A DNA stretch of 64,000 bases from Asterochloris sp. CNOR1 (lineage: Eukaryota > Chlorophyta > Trebouxiophyceae > Trebouxiales > Trebouxiaceae). Position 1 is the stretch's first letter. Each line of letters begins with the position of its first letter. This document shows positions 46,001-58,470 of this stretch, piece after piece. The position numbers were made by a program, and so were the translations under genes. Location: NCBI GenBank assembly GCA_963969365.1, contig OZ017755.1, forward strand, positions 1,922,001 to 1,986,000, written 5' to 3'. A model generated the notes under the pieces. That model was not told where the DNA came from. It did not search any database and saw only the letters and a list, made by a program, of their open reading frames with translations.

Positions 46001-47683
46001 TGCAGCAGCAGACCAAATGTGACATTTAGGGCTGCCAGCCCAGCAGCAGCCCAAGTCAGTCTGCCCAGGATGGTCCAGACACAAGCATGTCCACGCACTC
46101 ACGCTGTAGTTGGCTGAGTCCACATGAGGGGTGGGCAGGTGGTTTCTGACATAGAAAAGCTCATTAGGGGTGTGCATGGCAGTAGCCAAGACATCGTTGG
46201 GCGTCTCTGCATTGAAGGGCTTCTGTGAGGCAATGCGCAGCGCTGGGTGTCGGCTGGGCTCATTGGCATATGGGTCTTCAACCTGCTTGTTGGTGCTGCC
46301 CCCTTCCTGCAGCGGGAGTCAGAATTCAGTTTGGCCTTGGCAGAGAGAAGGAAGGGCTGGCACCATCAGCACAGCCTTGGGACAAGAGACAGGCTGTCAC
46401 AGAAATTCAGGATGGAAGCAGAGGCACAGGCTGACGCCAGCAGCCAAGCACATCATGTGAAAGCTCCCCCATTCCAGGCTGAGGGCTGAACATCAAATGG
46501 CTGAAATGGGTACCAGCACAGCTGGGCTCCAAATAAGAGCTCTTTGTAAGCTGGCAAGCTCACCAGATTGCCTATTCTGTAGCCCTCCAGGAGGTTTTTG
46601 ACCTGCTGCGTCTGATGCTGGGCATACCTGCAAAATAGTCTCGCAGCTTTACTTTAGAGCCTTCTGCCTGTGCTAAGAGCAAATGGGCTGGAGCTTCAGA
46701 AGGTCAAGGTATGCAGGATGGGATGCATGAGTCGGACTGCTCGTGCCAGCAAATGGCCTTACATTGCCCAGAAGGGGTCAAGGGCTCCTCCAGCAGCCAG
46801 CATTATGCGAGCTCCTCCTCCTGGGTGCTGATCTACCCAGTCTGTCACCTGCAGGCATCTTTCGTCAACTCACCAGCTTGCATCACGGATCCATCCAAGC
46901 TTCAGGGGTCCCAGGAGTGAACTTTGCAGCATACTGCGCATAGCATGACCAGCTGGCGGCCACTCATGAAGGGCAGCACCGCTGGTGTTGCCAGTGATGC
47001 TCTGGAGGTTGGCTGATGTTGCCCATTGCACTGTGCATGGCATTTGCTAAGTTTGTTCACATTCATGGGAATGCTCACATCGTAGACACCTTCTTTGTAG
47101 GTTACCCAGACACGTTTGTCCTTTGTATTGTGCTGAGCCACCTCTGCTGCAGAGATGATTTTGAGCGGCGGCTTGGCAGAGGTCTGCATTGATGCAGGAT
47201 GAAACATTGCAGGACACTGGCAGCTGCCACATTTAGCACACAGTATGCAGCAGCAGAGGGCCAGCAAGCCATGCCGCAGAGTGGTCAGCTGCTCACCGTC
47301 TGACCAGCAGCAGCTTTTTGTTGCTGCTCTGCATGCGCCTGTGGCATGCTGCAGTGTGCTGCTGAGCCTGCAGCAATGCCTGCTGCAGCTCCTGCCATGA
47401 TTTGCAGCCATCTTGACAGTGTTTGGTCACTGCCTATGGCATTGTGCTGAGATGCTGTGCTGGCTGCCCTTACCAAGCTACTTGGACAGGCAGCATGTTG
47501 CACTGCTCTCAACAGGGTATCTTGATGTTTGCCTTTCAGCAGCTGCAGCAAACACTTTCGACCACTCAGCATCTGCCAGTATGCAGGTTCCGGCGGCACT
47601 GGCCTGCCCCAATTGATCCACAGCACGCAGGTGTTTCTCAATGGCCTCACGTGCCAGATTCCGTCTAGCCTATCTGATAGCAA
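43028..47683 (-). CDS. SUOX: Sulfite oxidase with N-terminal cytochrome b5 haem domain
   Basis: Oxidises sulfite to sulfate using molybdopterin. Start 47683 is the most upstream ATG of an open N-terminal region with a targeting-like stretch and a hydrophobic segment ([16 protein letters not shown]). Cytochrome b5 domain: [45 protein letters not shown] (haem His in HPGG), FWAMYAQH (second His). Moco domain: [28 protein letters not shown] (Mo-binding Cys), [54 protein letters not shown]. Dimer domain: [51 protein letters not shown], then [12 protein letters not shown]...[14 protein letters not shown]. The last part needs one base fewer in the G3 run 43138-43140 to stay in frame. This is the animal-like haem form; flowering-plant sulfite oxidase lacks the haem domain. 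Confidence 0.93.
43560..43615. repeat. Two-copy ~31-bp tandem repeat in a sulfite oxidase intron
   Basis: GTGGACTGGCAATGTGCAAA ATGCA occurs twice head to tail. It lies between coding segments of the sulfite oxidase gene and shows recent slippage-type duplication. Confidence 0.75.
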
Positions 47684-47945
47684 TGCAGGACCCCTTGTCT
47701 CATGTTGACTTATTCAGTTCATGCATGATCGTGAGCTGCTGGCAAAGGGCTGCTTCGCCCAAGAGAGGGCAGATCTGCACTGATTGTTTCTCTCTACACT
47801 CATGCAAGTTGGTTGGTTTTCAGTGACCCTCCGAACGTCAGCAAGGGGACGGCATGCATTCAAGTCGGTGAGTGGCAAGCGTTTGCAGCACTGGCGTACA
47901 AAGCAGCCAGGCGTCCTGAATGCCAGGAGCCTTGCCGGGGTGGCG

Positions 47946-50900
47946 TCAAAGGAACATCTCGTGCACCTCGCAGTTGCGCAGGCGCTTCCCGCCCAGGAAC
48001 TCATTCCAGAAAGAGCTGTGGCCAAAGGCCACGATCACCTTCTCTGGGCGGTCTTGCAACCACTTCCGCAGCTTGCCTACACGCTCCTGCAAAAGCAGGG
48101 CAGCCACGTGATGGCGCAACAATGCAGCAGCTGCTGTGGACAGCACAACAATTGATTCCATTGCTAGCACTGTTTAACATGAAGCATGCTGACCTAGCCT
48201 TGACTGCCAGGACAGCAGGGGGCTGTGATCGATCTGGTTGCAGTGCCGGCCAAGGGGTGCGCATGGGGAAGCCAGGCATTCTGCATAGACACTCAATGCA
48301 GAGCCGCAGCCTACACAGGCCTGCACCTTCATTTGCTTCTTGGGCTCACTCCTGCCAAAGCTCTTGTCTGGTACACTGTTGTAGCCGGGCTGCCACCACC
48401 ACAGCTCCTTTAGCTGTGTCATGCCTCCAGCAAGCTGCAGGTGCATCAAGCTAAACGTGAGCTAGAAACACATTGGGCCTGAAGGCGCACCAAGCTCAAC
48501 ATGAGCCGAGCTGCCGAGCGATGCAAACTTGACATCCTGAGACCTAGCCTCACCTGAGGGTAGCGTTCTCGCAAGAGAGAGGTGGGCAGTCCAATGTCTC
48601 CTGTCGTCACGACATGCTCTGCGAGCTCACTGCACCAACAAGAGTTCATGCACTTCTGCTGTTGGGTGCTGCATGCCCTGGGCAACTACATGCTAAAATG
48701 GGGGGTCACGAGCAGCACTATCCAGCTGCCTGCCTGGTGCAGCACCTGGGGGCTTGCCAGGGCCCTCTGCGGCTGCTTTCAGAGGCGCTGCAGCTACCCT
48801 GGGCCTGTTGTGCCATCTGTAGCTGCGTCAGAGGCACTGCAACCTCTGGGAGCACCACCAGGCATACTGCCTGCCATATGCAGCATGGCTGGACACACAA
48901 GGCTGCCATTGAGTGCTGCTCTGGGGAAGGGCGCTGTGCTCACCTGCGGACCTCCACCTTCAGGGGCTTGCAGGCAGCTCCCATGCGCTCTGGCTCTGGG
49001 CAGGCCAGCATCATGGTGTCGATGGCGCGAGTCAGCGGGGAGGTCAGCCAAAGAGCGCCCGTGGGGATCTTGCGCATTTTCTGCCGCAGAGCAGCGGCCT
49101 GCAGGGTGCAGACAATGCAGGCCTCTGAGGGACGCAGTCAGTCTGGCAACAGAGACAAGTGCATTACAAAAGCCATCTGAGGAGGGTGCAGCAGCCAGCA
49201 AGCAGCCTCTTTTGTCAGAGAGCAGTGGCCTGCAGGGCACACAGTGAACCCGGGCCTCTCTCAGAGGGGTCCACCAGCCTGGCAGGAGCAGGTAACTGCC
49301 GATTTTGTAGGCAGGCTATTGACCCCAACTCTGAGGGAAAGCCGGCCCCAGCAAGCTGCAGCACACTGTGGGGCGGTATGTGCCACCTACACTTGTGCCA
49401 CCCGCAGTCCCGACACAGCATTGTGCAGCTGCCGGCCTGCATGCAAGGATGGCACTGGGCTCTATTGCTGCTCCACGGCTGAGCTCGCTGCAGAGAACCC
49501 CCTGATGGCGCAGCAGCCAGCACGCTGCAGATCCACACCTGCCGCCTGCCCTTTTCCGTCAGCTTAGGGTCAAAGATCTGGGGGTCAGCAAAGCCCTTCT
49601 GGAACTGGGTGGCGGCGTTGTACTCTGACTCGCCATGACGAATGATGTGGATGATCCTGCGCTCTCCTCGTGGCCTGAAGATGGGGAATAGCTTCTGCTC
49701 TGCACACCAGAGGGGATGAAGTGAGCTGCTGTTTGCTGATGCATCTAGGGGGGTATCTGCATCCCTGATCTATTGGTGGAAAAATGCTTCTGCTCTGCAC
49801 ATGACAGGAGGGCATGTTGCTGTGGAGGCTGCAGGTCTGTGGGGGACTGTATCTGAAGGCTGCATGTGGTACAGCATTGGCTGTGCTTCTGGAAGCCGTC
49901 TGCTTAATGTCAGACAGTAATACAACGCGCCAATGCAGTCCTAGATTGCACGTGAAATATACCAAGGAATGTGAACAGCGCCCACCTTGATTCGGCGACT
50001 GGTTCGAAGAACCCACGCAGCTGTTGGTGGCCAGTTCTGGCGTCGAGCTGGACACAGGAGCGGGGCATGGCTGTGGCACTGTTGCCGCTGCAGCTCGCTG
50101 CGCTGGGCCGGCTGCCAGAGCCACTACAGGCACAGGCGCCTGGCAGTCCTCCATACCATCATTGTCAGCCACTGAGCTCACAGTCAATGCCTGCAGGGGC
50201 AGCCACTGATAAGCCCAGCACAACACAAAAGCACACACCTTCTCAAGAGATGCCTGTAGGTGTGTCGCAGGCTGAAGTCTAGCTGAGGGTGTCCGCCTGT
50301 CGGTGCGGCAGCCAGCATTCAAGCGTGCATCAGCACACCGCGCTGTATGCAGCTGTTGCAGGAATGCAAGGCGCCTACAAGAGCAGAAGGAGCAACAGCC
50401 TGCATCTGCAAACATGCATACCCCAATGCAGTCAACTTATGCAGTTATGCAAAGAATAACGCAACCCACTGAGTAGGGTCAAACGCACCCCGGGGCTGCC
50501 AGCCTCCACCTGAGATGTGTCCCGTGTGTAGGTCTGGCTGCAGTGGATGACAAAGCCACCGTCATCATCAGTGATGGCACTCTGCTCCAGAGTCCGCTTG
50601 GCACCTGCAGGCACACACACAAGGCTGAACCTGAGTGGCTAAGCTTGACTGGCACTGCCATCTCAGGTGGATCCAGGTCAATAATTTTCAAGCACACAGA
50701 GAAAAATCGGCTTGTGCCATTGCTGCGTGCCTGTTCAACATGTCTGCAATGCAGATTGAGCCTGAAGAAGGCTCACAAGGTCTCGGCTTATGCAGCTAGC
50801 CCTGGTGAGCTTTCATGCATCGCAGACAGTCCATTCATTGCTCCTCTCTGGACTCACAACGATTAGCTGGAAGAGCATTCACATCTGCAGGAGCCCTTAT

Positions 50901-51488
50901 AGCACTGCAACCTCGCTGGCCTTCAACAGGACTAATCTGCTTGGCTGCTTGCACGACCACTGAACGGCTTGGGCACAGCCTGCCGAAAACAAATGCTCAC
51001 CAACAACAATTGTGGGAGTCGCCAGGGTCTGGCTGCAGAAGACCCTCTCCATGCTGTGCAACCGCAGCTCAGTCTCTGCACCTCCCACATTGTCATTCAT
51101 GCTGCAGTCGCCGTTTTCTGCTGCAGCGCAACACACTGATGGGCACGGCAAAAGGCAGACACCTCTGCAGACGAGACAACACAATCCCATGCACAGGTTG
51201 TAGCAATGAGATCTAAAGCAGCTGCTCGGGGGCTGCACAGCACACTTGAATCAGACCCACCTGGCGTTTGCGTTTCTTCCACCTTTACATTCTGGCGCCA
51301 TGGTGCATCTGCCTGCAACAAGTCAAAGCAGCAGGTCTAATGAGGCTGTCATGCAGCCATGACATTATGCAGAGCATGGCTTGGTGGGCCACATGGCAAT
51401 GGTTTGAAGCTTGCATGCCCACATTAGGCAACGTGCGCCTCTTCTTAGCAGGTGGGTTGATGTCACAGGGCTCCAAGGTCTGCATCAT
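47946..51488 (-). CDS. Histidine-phosphatase-superfamily protein with long low-complexity N-terminus
   Basis: The phosphoglycerate-mutase-like fold carries RRIIHIIRHGESEYN (the RHG motif with the catalytic His) at about 49650. GALWLTSPLTRAIDTMMLAC (second Arg region), ELAEHVVTTGDIGLPTSLLR and EKVIVAFGHSSFWNEFLGGK (the C-terminal catalytic GHS) follow, ending CEVHEMFL with stop at 47946. N-terminal exons join in phase: 51488 (CDINPPAKKRRTLPN, a nuclear-localisation-like cluster), ADAPWRQNVKVEETQTP, ENGDCSMNDNVGGAETELRL, GAKRTLEQSAITDDDGGFVI, then an Ala/Pro/Ser-rich stretch (about 50190-49985). All three catalytic landmarks are present, so activity is expected. The substrate cannot be read from sequence, and a glycolytic mutase is unlikely given the extension. 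Confidence 0.78.
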
Positions 51489-51858
51489 AGTCTGTGCATG
51501 CCCGAGTTCAACCTCTCTTCTGCCTTGAGAGAGCTCTGGTTGAGCTGGCTGTCATGCACCAGGCCAGGTGCACACTTTGGAGGGCAACAAGCGGCTGCAG
51601 CTCGATGTTGAGGGCGTGTTATGCTCGCCAAGGTCGTCCGAAAGCACCGCAGGCCTTGGAGAGACTGAGGGGCATGCTGACTAGCCGTCAGCAGCAGCAA
51701 CAGGGGCTTGCAGCTGGCAGAGCTCACCACATGGCATTGGCCTGCTCTGGTACAAATCGCATGATTGACCATGAAAATACAGCTAAACACTGTCGTGCTG
51801 TGGTGCAGATTTACTGACGGGTCCTTCAATGAACTGGGAGCCGCACTGTGCTGGCATG

Positions 51859-54800
51859 TCAATGTGCCCCTTTGGACTGCTCACTGATCATGGCAGCAAT
51901 GAGGCACCCTTCAATGCCTTGGGGCAGCTGCAGGCCGAACTTGTACAGGCGTTCAGGTGTGGAGGGGAACAGGTACATGGTGTGGCCGCCATGCAGCGCG
52001 CTCGTTTGCAGGTCATTCGAGGTGATGACACCAGCCCTCTTCTTCTCCTCAAAGCCTTGGCAGAAGGCTTGGAACTCATGGGCATCTGCGGCAGTGCTTT
52101 CCGGCACAATGACCTGCAACCATCTGGACAGGATTTTCTGATGCTCATACACGGCACGCCGTGAAGCCAGCTAGAGACAGCAGGGTGCAGTTGAGGTACG
52201 TCAGGCGTTTCAAGGGGCCTAAGGTGGCAAGATAGAAAGACCCAGATGCTGAGTACAAGGACCTCACCTGCAGCGGGCCAATTCTCTTGGTGAGCGCCTT
52301 CTGCTCGCAGTGGGTGATTTCAAGGCGGCTGTTGACCATCAGCACGTCCGGCCAGCCCAACACTTCGCGGCCAGCCAGAGCCAGGGTATGCACATGGCAC
52401 AGGACCTTGCGGGTCTTGCCCAGCCTGCCCCGCCAGGCGGGCTGGGGTGGACCAGGCAGCACACCCTCACCGCCAGGAGCGGCAGCAGGCTGAACCACCG
52501 CTCGTGGCTGTGCTGCTTGAGGCACATCTGCGACGGTGACGCGAGGGTCAGGCACTGCCACAGCAGCTTGGAAGCCAGACACTGCTGCAGCGTTCCGGGG
52601 GTCAGGCCCTGCTGCCATAGGGTCAGGCCCTGCCACGGTGGGCTGGGCTGCCGCTGGTGGACGGGGCAGGGCAGGGCACCCAGCCGCCTGGCTGGCAGCC
52701 GCCTCCCTTGCTGCCAGGTCAGCCTTGGTGTCAGCGTACCGCAGTGCTGCACCATCCCTGGCTGGCGCCCAGCCCCCAGGCGCTGCATCCTGTGCCTCCA
52801 TAGGGGGCAGAGGTGGAAGGGGGCTGTCCGTGGCTGGCGGCGGGGGGAGGTCAGAGGCTGAAGGTGCAGCAGACAGGGTCTGGTCGGGGGGGCAATTCCT
52901 AGACGGTGACAAGTTGTCCAGCTGCAGCATCATGAGGCCATCAATCAGCTGCACTGTGCCTGCTGCTGGCTGTGCAACAAAGAGGCGTCTGGCAACCATT
53001 CATGCACCTCAGCCCCCTGCCAGCCAACTCGGGAGGATGCGTGCTCAATGGCCCAGGACCCTGCAGGATGCCATGCAGCCGCAACAGAGCTCAGCATGAG
53101 TTGCAGCTCACCGGCCTGCCGTCCCAGTGCCCAGGGGACGCTGTGCAGCTCCATTACAGACAGCCCAAGTGTGTCCGCACAAGTCCCCCAGGATGATGCA
53201 GAAGCTCGTGGTGCAGCTGTCCTGCATCTGAAAGATTCCTTGCGGCTTCATGGGAAGCAGCTTAAGCGCCCGCAGGGTCTCCCCAGGCTGCCATCCTGCC
53301 ACCTGGGTGATGCCATGCAGCCTTGCTTGCACCGTGCTCACGTGTCTCCCATCACCAGCCCCAGCTTTCCAGAAGAGGCTCACCGGGCTGCTGTCCCGGC
53401 GCCTGGGAGATGGCGACAGGTGCCTGCGGGATCGCTTGGGGTCTTGGCCCCTCCGCTGGCGCAGGTGCGGCCCCTCCTCAGTGTCAGATATTCGCCGCTT
53501 GGGACGGCCCTCAGCATGGGGTCCCCCTTGCCTGTCCCTGGCAGCATGCCTGGGCTCATCCCGATCCCTGTGCCACAGTGCAGCATGACGCCTTGCGCTG
53601 CTGACCTGACTGTGGTGACAGTCTCCCCTGGGAGATGCACAGACCAAGCACTGCCATGCAGCTGCCACACCCGAACCAACAAACGATGGCCTGGCAGCGC
53701 CCAGTACTCTGTGCAGGATGGCACACACACTTTCAACAGCACCAGAAGCTTGAACAGCGCACAGCAACAGCTTGCTGGAAGAGATCAGGCACCACTACAT
53801 GCTGAACACTCAGCATGTCTTGCTCAGTGACGACACTGGGCTGAAAGCTGATGTAGTGCAGGATTGCAGACCAGGTGTAGGCAGCACCCACAAGCCAGGC
53901 TGCCCGCAACGGCCAGAACAGCAGGCAGCCACAACAATGCTGTGGAGTCGACGCGCCTGCCTCTTGGCCGCCTGTCTGCATCGACAGGCCTCCTGCTGGA
54001 CACATCCCCATGAGCAACAGGCTGCCTGCCAGGAGGCGGGCTGCCATAGCTGGGGGATCCCCGCATGGGCGGTGCCTCAGGGGGAGAGAAATGGCGCCGC
54101 GCATCGAAGCCAGGGCCCGGCCGCCTGTCGCGGGCAAACATGGGGGGTTCGTGTGGGACAGGCCGCCCCTTGGCCATGAAGCCTGGGCCAGGCGGGCCCC
54201 TGTTTCCAGATTTGTCCAGGTTCTGCAGGCAGCGGCGGTCATGCTCACTCCTGGGATGTCCATCAAACACTGAAAAGTGCCTGGGGCCAAGACCTGCCCA
54301 GGAAGCCTGGGCAGGGTGGTTTGCACTGACCTTAAAAACATTCTGCAGGCAGTGGCAGCCACCCTTAGATGTGCAGCAAATACTACGAGATGCAGTGTGA
54401 GCTGAGCAAGGTTCTGAAGCACGGCAGGGGGGGCTGGTCCCTGAGCGTGTCCTGTTGGAGGCAGGCTCAAACAAACAGAGAGACTGCACGACCCATGTCT
54501 TCAGTAGAGTGTGGGAATGATACATGATGAATCCGCCAGCTGCTGCACAGCAAGATGTGCTTCTGCACGTAACCAGGTCAGATTGCCTGTGCACAGCTTG
54601 CCCGTGAAGCAAAGCCATTGCCTCTGCTTGCGACTACTTGGAATGATGGCCAGTCAGCAAGGCCAGCACTGCATGCTCAGCCCACCTTGTACACAGTCTG
54701 TAAGCAATGCCCACGTTGCTCCACCCTCTGCAGCCATGTGTTTTTCTTTTATGGTGTAGCCCAGGTGCAGCCTCTTGCTGCATCTCACCATGGGCACACC

Positions 54801-57800
54801 CAGAGGCAGTTCCCAGGGTTGCTGCACCACCTGGAGCTGTCCATATCATTCAACGCTGCAGCCCTGCGTCACCCAGTGCTCTAGCATACCTTGTACACAA
54901 CCTTAAGGCGGTACTCAGGGTTGCTGCACACCCTGTAGCCATCCAGGCCACCCAGCGCAGCCACCCCCTCCTCCTCGGAGGCAAAGTCCAGGTAGCACAT
55001 GTCCTCGTGCATCCTCTTGAAGCCTATGACACGCCCAAACTGGCTGGCCCGGTGCAGAACAGCCTCGTCGGGGATGAACCGCCAGAACTGCAGGGCAGCA
55101 AAGGTGTGCTCTGTCGCGAGTGCGTGCTGGCAGATGGGCCAGCAAATGCAAGCAATGCATGCACTGCCAGATAGGCCATTGAGTGCTATGCAGCAGCTGC
55201 ACGGTGCAGAAAGCGCAGTCTCTGAATTGGTAACAAGTGCATGGCCACTGTGGTAGACAACATAGGTGGCGCACTGCAACAATGCAGCTTAGGCCACCAC
55301 ATTTGTTCTGGAGTTCACAGACTCTGTCTAACAGTGCAAATCCTGCACTCTGCCTGGCATGTGGGCAAGAGGGTGGACTGCCCATGCTGCAACACTGCCC
55401 GCAGTGAGCACTCTCTGGCTCACAGGCAGGCGTGATGCTGCGGTGAGAGTTCCCAGAGCAGCAGCTGCTGAGAAAGCGCAGTCTCCATGTCTGGTCATCT
55501 CCTAAGCCGCTACATCTGTCAGGTGGGGGGCCTCGTGCAACTAGCTAAAGCCTGTGCACTATTGTCGCGCAGCTAGCCGCATGTGAGGAGCCTAAAAGAG
55601 CAGCTGATGCACCCACCTCGCGGATGAAGAGGACGCTGCGATCCTCACGAGGGTTGCCTCGGCCCAAGGGTCGCCGATCCCCAGCACGAGGGTCTGGTCC
55701 AAAGCGCCCGCCAAAGGCAGGGCCTATAGGTCTTACACCTGTAGGCGGCAGCTTGTGGTGCGTTGCTGCGGGCATGTATGACGCAGCTGCTGCCGCTGTT
55801 TGCAGCAAGCACTTCATGTGGCTGATTGCTGCTGCACACATCACTTGCCTTGGGGCAGCAGCACAAGGTCTAGCCCATTCTTGAGCACTATTTCCCGCAT
55901 AATTGAGTGTCCTGTAACAGCAGCAAGTGCTGCAAGCAGCATGCTGTAGAGCATGCAGAGCATGCAGTGTGCACCCTGGGGCGACAGCATGAACTCGGGC
56001 GGGTTCTTCAGCAGCGTCTCCCGAATGAGGGGCAGGGCCACATCATCGAGGCACTCTATGAGCACTCCAGCACGCGTCCTGGTGGAGTTGGTGATGATGC
56101 TGGACTGGTTGTGCACTGGGCAGCTGGGAGCCTGCAGCAGCACCACAAGGCAGGGGCGGTCCTGATGATGCTGGGACTGTCGGTGCACAACGTGGCTGCA
56201 GCAGTGGCTGTGCCCTCTCAGCAACAGCTGCTCGTACTTGTGCTGTTCCTGGCCTGATTGTGCACAAGGCAGCTGGGGGTCAGTAGCTGCACTTTGGCAA
56301 GCACGAAGTGATATTACTGGGTGGCTCAGCAAGCGTGGTACAGGTTTCACAACAGCCATGCAGCAGGGCTGCTGCAGGCAGTAGCACTGGTGCACATGCC
56401 ATGCAGACACCAGTGGCCAGCTGGAGCAGAAGACCAAGGCTGCCTTTGTCATGTGGCTCACGTTCCGCAGTACTCGAATGATGTCTGCCTCAAACTTGTG
56501 CAGAAGCGACTCCAGAGGGCCTATCGGCACTGGAATGGCCACAAAGAGTCTCGTGAGCTCAGGTGGCTCCTGCCTGCAGGCACTCATGTCTTCTGGAGGT
56601 TCCCTCGTGGGGTGGCATGCCATGCCAGCGGCAGGACACCCTGGCCCGCCGCGAGCAGACAGCTGCCAGTGGGCTCCTGCCATTCAAAACCCAGCAAGAC
56701 ATGAATGTCTGTGTCTAGCCAATGATACATGAGTTTGCACGCATCCCCTTCAAGCTCTTTCTCTGCTTATATGGATGCTCTGGCCTTGCGCTGCAGGATG
56801 TCAGGCACACAACATGGAGCGAGCTGGTAGCTGCATATGCATTCACATCAACCCAGGTGCGCATGAGCGTGCAAGCTTCCACCTCTTGCTGGGTTGTGGG
56901 TGCTCTGGCTCCTTGCCACAGAACTCCAGGCGCAGGACCTGGCCTTCATACAACTCCCCATCATGCTGCTCCCAAGCCCTGATGGCGTCCCTGCACCAGC
57001 CCAAACTTCAGTATGTAACAAGATACAGCACTGTGTGCGGTGGCCACAGCCTCTGAGGCACTCGCAACTGTGTTCTCTGCGCATGCACCGTGCCGCAGCA
57101 GCACACAAGGCGTCTGGCAGCTTGTCTGTGATACTGCCTTGCTGGCCATATTCCTCGACTGTGCACCGCTTCATCCAGGCCGCCAGTGCTCAGCCACTTG
57201 ACCAATGATGTGGATGTCAGGCTGCAGTGAGGCATTGGGCTCTCCTGTCCCAATGCACTGCACCCACAGGTGCTGGCAATTCAATGCTCAGTCACCCACA
57301 GAATCATGTGGAAGACAAGCTGCCGTGGCGCATGGCGCTCCCCCAGGATGGAGAAGTCGGCCTTCAGGTATGTGCGCAGCTTCCTTTCTGGCACGTCAGC
57401 ATGCACACCACTGACCAGCAGGCAGCGGCTGACAGGCGTGATGTGGGGTTCGGGTCCTGCATGGAGGCAACAACACATCTGGCCCAGACATGATTGCGGA
57501 GCAGCCCACTGGTCGGTCGGCAGCCACTGACGGGGATGACGTGGGGCCTGGGCTCTGCATGGAGGCAGGGCATCTGCCTGGGCACACACACACACACACA
57601 GGTCTGCAGGCAGTCCTTCTCAGCTGTGCTCCGCCAACACAGGCTGCCCAGGGTGATATCTGGCCTGGCCTCTGCTGTCTGCATGCACAATGTTGTGGGC
57701 AAGCAATCTTCCAGCAGCAGTCAGCTGTACAGGTATGAACTGCATAATGGCACACATGCAACCATGCAGCACCGTCTGGCTGTCAGGCAGAATCTTGCAG

Positions 57801-58140
57801 GGGTACAGAGGGGCAGCCAACATGGGGAGGTTGGTCAGTGGCAGAGTGAATGAACACTCTGCGCATGTAGATATGTCACCCGCACAAGATTCGCAGGCAG
57901 CAACCTGGCCAGCAGGTTGCGGGATGGGCAGCAGCAGCTGTCAGCAGACAGCTTTGCCCCAGGTGCCTTGCTCACCAGCAGGCCTTGCCTCCACCCTTCG
58001 GGGCGGGGATCTGCTGTCAAATCGCCGGCGCTCTGGCCTGCCCGGCAGCTGCCTCCCCTCGACGTCGTCCTGCTTCAAGCCCCTGCAATGAGGAGCCCTG
58101 ACATCTGGTGGCAGCCCTCAACCTTGGGTAGAGGCAATAA
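51859..58140 (-). CDS. SPEN/FPA-like protein: several RRMs, RS/Pro-rich linker, C-terminal SPOC domain
   Basis: FPA/SPEN proteins bind nascent RNA through RRMs and recruit 3'-end or silencing factors through SPOC. N-terminal exon at about 58080-57965: LKQDDVEGRQLPGRPERRRF then SPPRRVEARPA. RRM-like pieces: HLWVQCIGTG (57270), DAIRAWEQHDGELYEGQVLR (57000), ELTRLFVAIPVPIGPLESLL (56560), RSVLFIREV plus FGRVIGFKRMHEDMCYLDFA (55630-55000). A long Arg/Pro/Gly linker follows (RRHFSPPEAPPMRGSPSYG; RSRRHLSPSPRRRDSSP), then a Pro/Ala tract and the SPOC domain: WRGRLGKTRKVLCHVHTLAL, GWPDVLMVNSRLEI, FQAFCQGFEEKKRAGVI, HTMYLFPSTPERLYKF. Stop at 51859. The start codon and several exon borders are not resolved, and a ~98-bp tandem duplication occurs near 57.45-57.56 kb. 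Confidence 0.78.
57583..57600. repeat. (CA)9 microsatellite
   Basis: Nine CA units inside the SPEN-like gene, next to one copy of the ~98-bp tandem duplication. Confidence 0.95.
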
Positions 58141-58470
58141 AGCGTTCAGCAGCGTTGCTCTGGGTCTGAGATGCGCGCCATGAGCAACCAAGGAACCTTG
58201 GCACCTTTGATGGGCTGCTCTGACCAGCGCACATGGCATGACACAACTGGCGATCCAAATACCCTTGGAGGCTTGCAATGCCATCTGAGATTCAACACAC
58301 CATGCTGAGCAGACCGACAACCCTTCCAAGTGGCGTTCACAACAGGAGAGGAATGCACCAGCACTACCTAGGCTGGCTGGCCGCCCAGAGAGGACGGCAG
58401 CAGGATGCAAGAATGCAAAGCCAGCTCCCTTGCTGGGAAGAGCCAAAGCGCGAAGGGAGACTTTCCTAAG

